64,000 bases of DNA from Alkalihalobacillus sp. AL-G. Lineage in GTDB: Bacteria; Bacillota; Bacilli; Bacillales; Fictibacillaceae. The translations under genes were made by a program, and so were the position numbers. Location: the NCBI RefSeq assembly GCF_030643805.1, contig NZ_CP094656.1:2232001-2296000 (forward strand), read 5' to 3'. This document shows positions 1 to 8,217 of the stretch, piece after piece. A model generated the notes under the pieces. It was not told the origin of the DNA, did no database searches, and was given only the letters and a program-made list of their open reading frames with translations. The stretch's first letter is position 1; every line of letters begins with the position of its first letter.

Positions 1-2
1 AA

Positions 3-476
3 GCATTCGCAAATGGTAAAAGTCTTTATTACTTGCAAGGAAACTGGGCAATTCCCGAAATCAAAAAAATCAACTCTGACATCAACCTTGGCGTATTTGC
101 CATGCCTGTCTTAAATGACCCAGCGAAAAACGAACTCGTATCTGGTGTCGATGTACTATTGACCGTTTCAAAAGAAGCGGCTGAAAATAAAGATGTGATG
201 AAGTTCTTCGAATTTATGATGAATGAAGAGCGTGCACAAAAATACATTGATGAACAAAAAGCATTTTCTGCTGTGAAAGGTGTTTATCAAGAAGATCCTG
301 TATTTGAAGGTATCAAATCAAACTTCGAAGAAGGTAAATTGACAAGCTTCCCTGATCACTATTATCCATCTGGTATGCAAGCAGCAAATCTAATTCAAGA
401 ATTTTTAATCAATAAAAACAAAGAAGATTTCTTGAAGAATATGGATGAAGAGTGGGATAAAGTCCTGAATCGATAA
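3..476 (+). CDS. Sugar ABC transporter substrate-binding protein, C-terminal part
   Basis: The reading frame is open from the left edge to a TAA, so the start codon and signal peptide lie outside the window. The residues present (VFAMPVLNDPAKNELVSGVD, then a helical tail rich in Lys and Glu) resemble the C-terminal lobe of a family 1 extracellular solute-binding protein of the MalE type. It would bind a malto- or isomalto-oligosaccharide outside the membrane and deliver it to the permease pair encoded just downstream. The two permeases and an alpha-glucosidase that follow support that substrate class. The exact sugar cannot be told from this fragment. Confidence 0.8.
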   Translation, partial: AFANGKSLYYLQGNWAIPEIKKINSDINLGVFAMPVLNDPAKNELVSGVDVLLTVSKEAAENKDVMKFFEFMMNEERAQKYIDEQKAFSAVKGVYQEDPVFEGIKSNFEEGKLTSFPDHYYPSGMQAANLIQEFLINKNKEDFLKNMDEEWDKVLNR

Positions 477-482
477 AGAAAA

Positions 483-556
483 CTTGGTCCCTAATGGGAT
501 CTAAAGGTATGACCAAGGCCTCCCTAGAGGCCTCTAGCCAAGCCTTTGTGCAGGCT
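483..556 (+). other. Cluster of RNA hairpins after the binding-protein gene
   Basis: Three consecutive foldable elements begin a few bases after the stop codon. CTTGGTC (483-489) pairs with GACCAAG (511-517) and encloses a small CCC/GGG hairpin. GGCCTC-CCTA-GAGGCC follows (517-532), sharing its first base with the preceding arm. AGCCT/AGGCT (541-556) is the third. No coding frame fits this stretch. Such structures after a binding-protein gene often protect the upstream mRNA from 3' decay, which is an inference here. Confidence 0.5.
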
Positions 557-654
557 GAACCATAGTTACGCTTATACTAGAGGCTTAAACTTTTCCACGA
601 CGTCTATAGACTAGTTGTTGAAAATTTATTCATTTCTTGCTTGTAAGGGTAGCG

Positions 655-687
655 GGGCATCATATCGGTGCCCTCTCTCTTTTTTTA
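655..687 (+). terminator. Rho-independent terminator between binding protein and permease genes
   Basis: GGGCATC (655-661) pairs with GGTGCCC (667-673) around a 5-base loop, with one G-U pair, and is followed by TCTCTC and a run of seven T. It lies inside the transporter operon, so permease expression should be lower than that of the binding protein or come from another promoter. Confidence 0.7.
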
Positions 688-694
688 TTGTAAA

Positions 695-818
695 GTGAGC
701 TTCAAAAAGGAAGAGGAAAAGAGCCCTCATAAAGGAAGTTCGATTAAACCTATCACGTCCTGTAATAACGTCGAACTGACTCACATCGGGTGAACCTCCG
801 GACTTTTTGAACAACCTC
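695..818. repeat. Repeat element with GTTGTTCAAAAAG-type end, long copy
   Basis: The right edge, read on the minus strand, starts GAGGTTGTTCAAAAAGTCC. The left edge reads GTGAGCTTCAAAAAGG on the plus strand, so the two ends form an imperfect inverted repeat around about 90 bases. The same terminal sequence recurs as short hairpins at 17377-17410 and 38371-38413. All three copies lie just upstream of a start codon. No transposase is present, so it may be a small non-autonomous element. Confidence 0.5.
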
Positions 819-835
819 TGAAAGGAGAATTGGCT

Positions 836-1696
836 ATGAAGAAAGAACGTGCATACATCTGGATGGCAGTACCTGCACTCATCATTTTCTTTGTTTTTCA
901 TACGTACCCTGCTTTACAGGGAATTTTCTACAGTTTTACCGATTGGAAAGGATACGGAGACTGGAACTTTGTCGGGTTCAAAAATTATTTGAATGTCTTT
1001 CAGGATGATCGTGCTGGTAGCGCCTACCTATTTACATTCAAGTTTGCGATCGTATCTACCATTCTCGTAAATATTTTCAGTCTGTTTATTGCTGTAGGGC
1101 TTAACACTAAAATCAAGTTTCAAAAAACTCTCCGTGCTGTCTACTTTTTACCCAATATTCTAAGCATCCTGATCGTAGGTTATATTTTCAATTTTATTTT
1201 TGCTCATTTTCTACCTCAAATAGCGGATTCATTAGGAATTACAGCACTTTCGAAAAACATTCTTGGGAATCCAGATCTGGCATGGATCGGGATTGTCATT
1301 GTCGCAGTTTGGCAGGCTGTAGCTTTTAATACTATTCTTTATTTAGCTGGTCTTGCTACGATTTCAGAGGATTTGTACGAAGCAGCGAGTATTGACGGAG
1401 CAGGGGCATGGAAGAAGTTTTGGAAGATTACTTTCCCTATGATCGCACCATTTTTCACGATCAATATGGTACTTGCGATGAAAAACTTCCTGATGGTATT
1501 TGACCATATTATCGCGTTAACCGGGGGAGGGCCGGGACAGGCGACTGAATCAATATCACTTTTAATCTATCGAGGCGGTTTCCAAGGTGGCGAATTCGCT
1601 TACCAATCAGCAAACGCCGTCATTTATTTCATTGTCATTCTGGTTGTCTCTGTGGTGCAAATTAAAATATTGCAACGAAGAGAGGTGCAAGCATAA
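836..1696 (+). CDS. Sugar ABC transporter permease, MalF-like
   Basis: A 286-residue inner-membrane protein with about six hydrophobic helices. The EAA loop typical of binding-protein-dependent permeases is visible near residues 178-200 (EAASIDGAGAWKKFWKITFP), where it contacts the ATPase. The ATG at 836 is chosen because AAAGGAG lies 8 bases before it; a TTG at 830 is too close to that site. It pairs with the next gene to form the translocation channel. No ATPase gene follows, so a shared MsmX-type ATPase encoded elsewhere is expected, as in Bacillus. Confidence 0.88.
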   Translation: MKKERAYIWMAVPALIIFFVFHTYPALQGIFYSFTDWKGYGDWNFVGFKNYLNVFQDDRAGSAYLFTFKFAIVSTILVNIFSLFIAVGLNTKIKFQKTLRAVYFLPNILSILIVGYIFNFIFAHFLPQIADSLGITALSKNILGNPDLAWIGIVIVAVWQAVAFNTILYLAGLATISEDLYEAASIDGAGAWKKFWKITFPMIAPFFTINMVLAMKNFLMVFDHIIALTGGGPGQATESISLLIYRGGFQGGEFAYQSANAVIYFIVILVVSVVQIKILQRREVQA

Positions 1697-2517
1697 TGTT
1701 CGGCAAACGAATCAATTGGCCGGTAACGGTTCTTCTAATGCTAGGTTCTCTACTGATTTTGTTTCCATTGTATTTAACGATTACGATTGCATTGAAAACA
1801 CCGAAAGAATTGGCAAATAGTCTCTGGGCTTTACCGAAAGAATGGAAATGGCAAAACTTTTTAGATGCGATTGAATTGACAAACTTCTTTAGTGCATTGA
1901 CGAACAGTTTAATCATTACCGTTTCAGTAGTTATTTTGACGTTGTTAACCAATTCACTTGTTGCATACGCAATCGCACGTAACATGCACAAGCGATTCTA
2001 TAAATTCTTATTCTATTATTTTGTGAGTGCAATGTTCATTCCATTTCCAATCATTATGCTGCCGATTGTTAAACAGACAAGCAATTGGGGGATGGATAAC
2101 CTAACAGGATTGATTTTCTTGTACATTGTATATGGACTAGCGTTCAATGTGTTCATATACGTGGGTTATATCAAATCGATTCCATTAGAGCTTGAAGACG
2201 CTGCGATTATTGATGGTGCTACTCGATGGCAGGTTTTCTGGCGTGTCATTTTCCCACTGTTGATGCCAATGAACGCAACAGTTGGAATTTTAACAACGTT
2301 ATGGGCTTGGAACGACTTTATGCTGCCATTAATCATTTTAAGTGATCCGGACCTTGCGACATTGCCTTTAGTGCAATACATTTTCCAATCACAGTTCAGC
2401 ACAGACTATAACCTTGCTTTTGCGTCATATTTGATGGCACTAGCACCGATGGTCATCGTTTATATATTTGCTCAAAAATGGATCATCAGCGGAGTTATGA
2501 AAGGTTCATTAAAATAG
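1696..2517 (+). CDS. Sugar ABC transporter permease, MalG-like
   Basis: A 273-residue membrane protein whose ATG overlaps the last base of the preceding stop codon, indicating translational coupling. The EAA loop reads LEDAAIIDGATRWQVFWRVI near residue 167, followed by the FPLLMP segment usual for the MalG branch. It forms the second half of the oligosaccharide channel with the preceding permease. About six membrane segments can be seen. Confidence 0.9.
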   Translation: MFGKRINWPVTVLLMLGSLLILFPLYLTITIALKTPKELANSLWALPKEWKWQNFLDAIELTNFFSALTNSLIITVSVVILTLLTNSLVAYAIARNMHKRFYKFLFYYFVSAMFIPFPIIMLPIVKQTSNWGMDNLTGLIFLYIVYGLAFNVFIYVGYIKSIPLELEDAAIIDGATRWQVFWRVIFPLLMPMNATVGILTTLWAWNDFMLPLIILSDPDLATLPLVQYIFQSQFSTDYNLAFASYLMALAPMVIVYIFAQKWIISGVMKGSLK

Positions 2518-2543
2518 AAACACATCGAGAGGAGAGAAGACTT

Positions 2544-4223
2544 ATGAACCGTACATGGTGGAAAGAAAGTGTCATTTATCAGATCTACCCACGCAGTTTC
2601 AATGACAGCAATAATGACGGTATAGGCGATATACCAGGTATTATAGAAAAGCTCGATTACTTGAAAAATCTTGGGGTGGATGTAATCTGGTTATCTCCGG
2701 TATACGAATCTCCGAACGATGATAACGGTTATGACATCAGCGACTATCAAAAAATAATGGATGATTTCGGTACGATGGAAGATTGGGAAAGAATGCTGGA
2801 AGAGATCCATAAGCGAGATATGAAGTTGATCATGGATCTTGTCGTCAACCATACATCTGACGAGCATCATTGGTTTTCTGAAGCTCGCAAATCAGAAGAT
2901 AATCCATACCGAGATTACTATATTTGGCGCTCCGGGAAGGATGGGAAGGAGCCAAACAACTGGGAAGCAGCATTCAGCGGACCAGCTTGGCATTACAATG
3001 AGGCGACAGACGATTATTACCTCCACTTGTTTTCAAAAAAACAGCCAGATTTGAATTGGGAGAACCCAGAGCTTCGATCAGAAGTTTACAAGATGATTCG
3101 CTGGTGGCTCGATAAAGGCATTGATGGGTTCCGTATGGACGTCATTAATTTCATCTCTAAAGATCCGAACTATCCAGATGCCGACCTTATTGAAGGAAAG
3201 CGTTATGCATCCGGTGCTCAATATTTTATGAACGGACCGAAAATACATGACTATTTACAAGAAATGAATAAGGAAGTTCTTTCGGATTTTGATATTATGA
3301 CAGTCGGGGAAATGCCAGGTATCACCCCTGAACAAGGAGCCCTTTATACAGGGGAAGAGCGGAACGAACTGAACATGGTGTTTCACTTTGAGCATATGGA
3401 TCTAGACTCAGGTCCTGGTGGGAAGTGGGATGTCCAGCCGTGGTCACTCGTTGAAATGAAAAAGATCTTCAGTGGATGGCTGCAAAAGCTCGAAGGGAAA
3501 GGTTGGAACAGTCTATATTGGAACAATCACGACCAGCCAAGAATCGTATCCCGCTTCGGAAACGATTCACCTGAATACAGAGAAATTTCAGCTAAAATGC
3601 TTGCTACAACACTTCATATGATGCAAGGAACCCCTTATATATATCAGGGTGAGGAGCTTGGGATGACGAATATACAGTTCCCAACAATAAACGATTACCG
3701 CGATATTGAAACACTCAATATGTACCATGAGAAAATTGAGGATGGTGCGGACCTTGAGGATATTATGTCATCTATATACGTTAAGTCGAGGGACAACGCT
3801 CGAACTCCAATGCAGTGGGACAACAGTGAAAATGCAGGCTTCACACAAGGAACACCATGGATTCAAGTAAATCCGAATTACAAGGAAATTAATGCAGAAC
3901 AGAACATCAATGATCCTCGTTCGGTTTATAACTACTATAAAAAATTGATCCAGCTACGCAAAGAAAATGACATTATCATCTATGGTTCATACGTGCCATT
4001 GCTTGAGGACGATGAAAATATCTATGCATTTATTCGAGAATTAGATGGAGAAAAGCTGTTGGTTATCAGCAATTTTAGAAAAGAAATAATACACTTCGAA
4101 ATACCTGACGGGTTGAAGGACTCTAATCACATTGAAATCCTGATCAGCAATTACGATTGCGACAACGAACTTCTAGACTTCAAACTTAGACCATACGAAT
4201 CACGTGTGTACAAAATCCATTGA
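2544..4223 (+). CDS. malL: Oligo-1,6-glucosidase / alpha-glucosidase (GH13)
   Basis: A 559-residue cytoplasmic GH13 enzyme that would hydrolyse the imported oligosaccharides to glucose. GFRMDVINF carries the nucleophile Asp199, TVGEMPG the acid/base Glu256, and WNNHDQPR the third carboxylate. Val200, next to the nucleophile, is the residue seen in oligo-1,6-glucosidases, whereas alpha-1,4-specific enzymes usually carry Thr, so isomaltose-type substrates are favoured. The start at ATG 2544 follows GAGAGGAGAG; the frame is open further upstream but only within the permease gene. The symbol is given by similarity, and specificity remains an inference. Confidence 0.88.
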   Translation: MNRTWWKESVIYQIYPRSFNDSNNDGIGDIPGIIEKLDYLKNLGVDVIWLSPVYESPNDDNGYDISDYQKIMDDFGTMEDWERMLEEIHKRDMKLIMDLVVNHTSDEHHWFSEARKSEDNPYRDYYIWRSGKDGKEPNNWEAAFSGPAWHYNEATDDYYLHLFSKKQPDLNWENPELRSEVYKMIRWWLDKGIDGFRMDVINFISKDPNYPDADLIEGKRYASGAQYFMNGPKIHDYLQEMNKEVLSDFDIMTVGEMPGITPEQGALYTGEERNELNMVFHFEHMDLDSGPGGKWDVQPWSLVEMKKIFSGWLQKLEGKGWNSLYWNNHDQPRIVSRFGNDSPEYREISAKMLATTLHMMQGTPYIYQGEELGMTNIQFPTINDYRDIETLNMYHEKIEDGADLEDIMSSIYVKSRDNARTPMQWDNSENAGFTQGTPWIQVNPNYKEINAEQNINDPRSVYNYYKKLIQLRKENDIIIYGSYVPLLEDDENIYAFIRELDGEKLLVISNFRKEIIHFEIPDGLKDSNHIEILISNYDCDNELLDFKLRPYESRVYKIH

Positions 4224-4231
4224 ACTATTTT

Positions 4232-4266
4232 AGGAGCTGGGGATTAGGTCAGCTCCTTATTTTTTA
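4232..4266 (+). terminator. Terminator of the oligosaccharide operon
   Basis: AGGAGCTG (4232-4239) pairs with CAGCTCCT (4250-4257), followed by TATTTTTTATT. Confidence 0.8.
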
Positions 4267-4344
4267 TTCCCTTCATTGACTATATTACTTATCTTGCGCT
4301 TAAAAGTTATGATAAAAAAGTATTTCTGTTGATTTTTATAAGAC

Positions 4345-5667
4345 CTAAGGTATTGACTGATCAGCATTAATGAATCCGTGGCCATAAACGTTCATGTCTT
4401 GTCCATCCTGTCGGTCTGCACCTTCTATAAGCATCGTTTTTATTTGGTCTGGGGTTGCATCAGGGTTGTTCTCTAGCATTAACGCTACAACACCAGCACA
4501 AATCGGGGTTGCCATTGATGTACCAGATAGTACGAAGTAGTCTCCATTAACGCGGTTCGATTTTTGCAGTTTATCAAGGTAAGAATTTGGTGATCGTAGA
4601 GACACAATATTGACGCCAGGGGCTAAAAGATCTGGTTTTTGCAACCCATAAATAGTTGGACCTCGGCTTGAAAAGCTGGCAACGTCATCATCAGACTTGT
4701 CCAATGTATTAAAATCATCAGAAGCACCGACAGTGATGACGCGATCACTTAAACCCGGACTTGCTATCGTCTGTTGGTTCGGACCGCTGTTTCCTGCCGC
4801 CACACAAACGACAATCCCGTTTTCCCATGCCTTTTCTACACTCTTTACCATGGGATCCTTGTTCTCGTTATCATACTTTTGTGCTTCTGAGCCTAATGAC
4901 ATACTGATGACATTGATTTTCTTCTCAGGGTTATCTAAGTTGTATCGGATGCACCAATCTACGCCTTGCATGATTGATTCGAGAGTACCGGCGCCCATTT
5001 TGTTCAATACCTTTACACCAATTAAATCGGCGTTCGGAGCTGGTCCTTTAAAATTCCCACCGGATGCTTCACCATTACCTGCAACATCTCCTGCACAGTG
5101 TGTCCCATGTCCATTATCATCATATGGAACTGTTTTTTGATTCACAAAATCTACAAAATCAACAATCCGCCCCTCTAAATCTTGATGAGGGTAAATACCA
5201 GTATCAATAACTGCAACCGTAATATCCTTTCCTGTCAACTCTTTGTTGTCTCTGACAATGTTTTGTGCATTTGCTGAAGGAACCGCAACATCAAGAAGTG
5301 CCTTTACTTCACGATTTAAGTAAACCTTTTTAATATGAGGGCAAGAGGCAAGCATCTTTCCTAAAAATGCGGGGGTAACATCCATACTGCAACATGAAAC
5401 GAACGAAAACGTATTTTTCATATTACAGCGAGGGTGAGAGACTGCTAGTTGATATAGCTCTTGGCAGCCTTGTCCATATCCTTCTTCATCAAACTCGACT
5501 ATGACGGAAACCTTCTTTAAATTTTTGAACACTTTCTCAGCTGTCGAATGGAATAAGCACGGTATCCACGTGAACGGTTTATATAAATGAAGCATTTGTT
5601 CTCGCAATGGATGATCGAGCTTATGCGCATAGGTTCTTACTGTCTGAATCATTGAATATCCAAACAT
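4345..5667 (-). CDS. aprX: Subtilisin-like serine protease AprX
   Basis: A 440-residue S8 family protease with the full catalytic triad: Asp155 in AVIDTGIYP, His187 in NGHGTHCAGD, and Ser384 in SGTSMATP. Length and N-terminus (MFGYSM, then a basic helix) match B. subtilis AprX. There is no signal peptide, consistent with an intracellular enzyme. A GTG nine bases upstream is in frame, but it is part of the GAGGTG ribosome binding site, so ATG 5667 is preferred. The gene stands alone, convergent with the sugar operon. Confidence 0.92.
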   Translation of the reverse strand: MFGYSMIQTVRTYAHKLDHPLREQMLHLYKPFTWIPCLFHSTAEKVFKNLKKVSVIVEFDEEGYGQGCQELYQLAVSHPRCNMKNTFSFVSCCSMDVTPAFLGKMLASCPHIKKVYLNREVKALLDVAVPSANAQNIVRDNKELTGKDITVAVIDTGIYPHQDLEGRIVDFVDFVNQKTVPYDDNGHGTHCAGDVAGNGEASGGNFKGPAPNADLIGVKVLNKMGAGTLESIMQGVDWCIRYNLDNPEKKINVISMSLGSEAQKYDNENKDPMVKSVEKAWENGIVVCVAAGNSGPNQQTIASPGLSDRVITVGASDDFNTLDKSDDDVASFSSRGPTIYGLQKPDLLAPGVNIVSLRSPNSYLDKLQKSNRVNGDYFVLSGTSMATPICAGVVALMLENNPDATPDQIKTMLIEGADRQDGQDMNVYGHGFINADQSIP

Positions 5668-5844
5668 TTTTTTCACCTCTATGAATTTGTCAACTTCCCT
5701 ATTAGATTATGAAAGTCTGACAAAAAGGGTGGCGGTGTTTGTCCAAACAGGCGTGTATTTTGTGATTCCCTAGTTTTTCACTATTATCAATTGGATTATT
5801 TAAATTACTCATGATTTGATGGTGCCTACATAGTAGATTTAGTG

Positions 5845-5850
5845 TATAAT
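5845..5850 (+). promoter_or_regulatory. Possible -10 box for the cobalamin operon
   Basis: A perfect TATAAT lies about 30 bases before the riboswitch. No good -35 is found at normal spacing; the nearest TTGATG is 23 bases away. The assignment rests on position only. Confidence 0.4.
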
Positions 5851-5879
5851 CCTATTTAGTGTGAAAATTTTATAAAAGT

Positions 5880-6040
5880 AGATTGGTGTCTTCTTCAATG
5901 AAGACTTAAAAGGGAAGTTGGTGTAATTCCAACGCGGTCCCGCCACTGTAATTGGGAGTAAGCTGCAAACAGACCACTGTACGAACCGTACGGGAAGGTG
6001 CAGCAATCTATGACCAAGAGCCAGGAGACCTGCCAAATCT
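5880..6040 (+). ncRNA. Adenosylcobalamin riboswitch
   Basis: The B12 box AGCCAGGAGACCTGCC lies at 6019-6034. Upstream are the conserved AAAAGGGAA, GGTGTAATTCC and GGTCCCGCCACTGT segments of the cobalamin aptamer. AGATTGG at 5880 can pair with CCAAATCT at 6033-6040 to close P1. It precedes the corrinoid salvage operon and should switch it off when adenosylcobalamin is plentiful. Confidence 0.95.
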
Positions 6041-6122
6041 AACAACACTAACAAACCTACGAGGATAGGGAGGTGTGTCAAAGATTCGGTTGTTTACTCG
6101 TATTACCCGAATGGATCTTAAC

Positions 6123-6154
6123 GGCATCTTCATTCTTTATGGAGATGCCTTTTT
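6123..6154 (+). terminator. Riboswitch-controlled terminator
   Basis: GGCATCT (6123-6129) pairs with AGATGCC (6143-6149) and is followed by a T-run. It lies between the aptamer and the first gene, the usual place of the expression platform for transcriptional control. Confidence 0.8.
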
Positions 6155-6219
6155 GTTGTTCGGAATTATGACTAAAGAAAGCATTCTTTACACATTCAAC
6201 AATTCAGGAGGATTTTAAC

Positions 6220-7194
6220 GTGAAAAAATTATTGTCATTCGTATTGTTATTTTTATTAACGGTTGGTCTTATTGCGGGTTGCGGGAATAATGAAACACCT
6301 ACAAGTGAAAACAATGCAAGTGAGGTGCCTAAAGAGCACCAAGAGGAGAGCGCTTTTCCTGTCACTGTAACCGATGCTCTTGATAATCAGGTTGTCATTG
6401 AAGAAAAGCCCGAAAGAATCGTGTCGCTTATACCTAGCAATACAGAAATTGCTTTTAAATTAGGGCTAGGTGATGAAGTCGTAGGTGTATCCGATTTTGA
6501 TAACTATCCAGCTGCAGTAGCAGAGAAAGATAAAATCGGCGGAATGGACTTCAATGTCGAAAAAATTATTTCTTTAAAACCTGATTTAGTGCTAGCACAT
6601 GGATCAAGTGCGCATAATTCCACTGAGGGTTTTCAGTTATTACGTGATTCAGGGATAACCGTTCTCGTCGTAAACAATGCACAGAACTTTGAACAGGTCT
6701 ATGACTCTATCAAAATGATCGGAAAAGCGACTGGCACTCAAGCAAAAGCCGATCAAGTCATCAAAGGTATGAAAGATAAGATTGATTCGATTAAATCCAA
6801 AGCTTCAGAAATAAAAGACACAAAGACCGTTTTTATTGAAGTATCACCTGCACCGGAAATTTATACGCCTGGGAAAAACACATTCATGCACGAAATGTTA
6901 ACGATCATCAATGCTAAAAACGTTGCGGGTAACCTGAATGGCTGGTCCAAAATCAACCAAGAGGCTATCATTGAAAAGAATCCGGACGTAATCATCACCA
7001 CTTACGGTTATTACACAGAAAAAGCAACCGAAATGGTATTAAAAAGAGATGGATGGCAACAACTTACAGCCGTTCAAAATGAACAAGTATACGATGTCCA
7101 CTCAGACCTAGTTACCCGTTCTGGTCCTAGGCTTGCTGAAGGAGTAGAGGACCTTGCAAAAGCAGTTTACCCTGAAGTTTTTGGCGAAAAGTAA
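6220..7194 (+). CDS. btuF: Corrinoid ABC transporter substrate-binding lipoprotein BtuF
   Basis: A 324-residue lipoprotein with a hydrophobic signal and lipobox LIAGC, so Cys21 would be acylated. A two-lobed periplasmic-binding-protein type III fold follows, with the family signatures PERIVSLIPSNTEIAFKLG and KPDLVLAHG. It captures cobalamin or cobinamide on the outer face and hands it to BtuC. GTG 6220 follows AGGAGG by 7 bases. It is the first gene after the riboswitch, which supports corrinoids rather than siderophores as ligand. Confidence 0.88.
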   Translation: MKKLLSFVLLFLLTVGLIAGCGNNETPTSENNASEVPKEHQEESAFPVTVTDALDNQVVIEEKPERIVSLIPSNTEIAFKLGLGDEVVGVSDFDNYPAAVAEKDKIGGMDFNVEKIISLKPDLVLAHGSSAHNSTEGFQLLRDSGITVLVVNNAQNFEQVYDSIKMIGKATGTQAKADQVIKGMKDKIDSIKSKASEIKDTKTVFIEVSPAPEIYTPGKNTFMHEMLTIINAKNVAGNLNGWSKINQEAIIEKNPDVIITTYGYYTEKATEMVLKRDGWQQLTAVQNEQVYDVHSDLVTRSGPRLAEGVEDLAKAVYPEVFGEK

Positions 7195-8215
7195 ATTACT
7201 AGCCTATGTATCTGCTTGCCTCTTTCTAGTCATTTCCATGCTGGTAGGTATCTCAGTTGGAACGGTTTCGATACCTGTAATGAGTATAATCAAAATCATT
7301 GGTCATGAAATTTTCCCTTTTATATCGATTGAACAAATTGAGCCGATGTACAAAAACATTGTAATGAATATTCGGTTTCCTAGAGTATTATTAGCTGGAC
7401 TTGTCGGTGCTGCACTTGCGATTGCAGGAGCAGCCTTTCAAGGTCTTTTACGTAATCCGCTTGCAGATCCGTATACACTAGGGGTATCATCAGGAGCTTC
7501 GGTTGGTGCCGTATTGACACTTTTTTTCCATCTTACAATTCCTGTGATCGGATCATTTACGTTACCTTTATTAAGTATTCTATTTTCATTCATAACCATA
7601 TTTCTAGTAATCAGCTTTGCACGAAAAATTGAACGGTCTATGAAAGTGGAAACCATCATTTTGACAGGAATTATATTCAGTTCTTTTCTGGGAGCCTTGA
7701 TTTCACTGATGATTGCTTTGACTGGGGACGAATTGAGACAAATCATCGGATGGCTTCTAGGCTCTGTATCAATGCGCGGTTGGGAATATGTCAAGATCAT
7801 CCTCCCGTTTTTTATTCTTGGTTCAGGGATACTGCTTCTTAATGTCAATGAACTGAATGCGATGTCATTCGGAGAAGATCGAGCACACCATCTCGGTGTC
7901 AATGTTCAACGCCGAAAGATGATCGTATTGACAGCCGGGTCTATTTTAACAGGTGCTGCAGTTGCTGTATCCGGTACGATCGGTTTTGTCGGCCTCGTTA
8001 TTCCTCACTTGACGAGGCTAATGTGGGGACCGGATCACAAACATTTATTACCGTTGTCGATTCTGACTGGAAGTGGGTTCTTAATACTAGCAGACCTAGT
8101 CGCGAGAACCGTGATATCACCGACTGAACTGCCCATAGGTGTGATCACAGCCTTAATTGGTGCACCTGTGTTTGGATTGATATTGATTAAAGTACGATCG
8201 GAAAGAAGTGGTTGA
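7154..8215 (+). CDS. btuC: Corrinoid ABC transporter permease BtuC
   Basis: A FecCD/BtuC family permease of up to 353 residues with about ten hydrophobic helices. The segment RFPRVLLAGLVGAALAIAGA and the conserved GTIGFVGLVIPHLTR loop that contacts the ATPase are both visible. It overlaps btuF by about 40 bases. The start is uncertain: TTG 7154 has GGAG nine bases upstream, and TTG 7181 is a shorter alternative that fits the usual N-terminus. Translation is probably coupled to btuF. Confidence 0.88.
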   Translation: MQKQFTLKFLAKSKLLAYVSACLFLVISMLVGISVGTVSIPVMSIIKIIGHEIFPFISIEQIEPMYKNIVMNIRFPRVLLAGLVGAALAIAGAAFQGLLRNPLADPYTLGVSSGASVGAVLTLFFHLTIPVIGSFTLPLLSILFSFITIFLVISFARKIERSMKVETIILTGIIFSSFLGALISLMIALTGDELRQIIGWLLGSVSMRGWEYVKIILPFFILGSGILLLNVNELNAMSFGEDRAHHLGVNVQRRKMIVLTAGSILTGAAVAVSGTIGFVGLVIPHLTRLMWGPDHKHLLPLSILTGSGFLILADLVARTVISPTELPIGVITALIGAPVFGLILIKVRSERSG

Positions 8216-8217
8216 TA

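Noticed and set aside
626-901. Minus-strand frame of 91 codons before the first permease gene
   Set aside because: It runs through the intrinsic terminator and the repeat element and into the permease gene, with no ribosome binding site; it is explained by the repeat.
5674-5676. GTG as start of AprX
   Set aside because: The GTG is part of the GAGGTG ribosome binding site; ATG 5667 matches the known AprX N-terminus.
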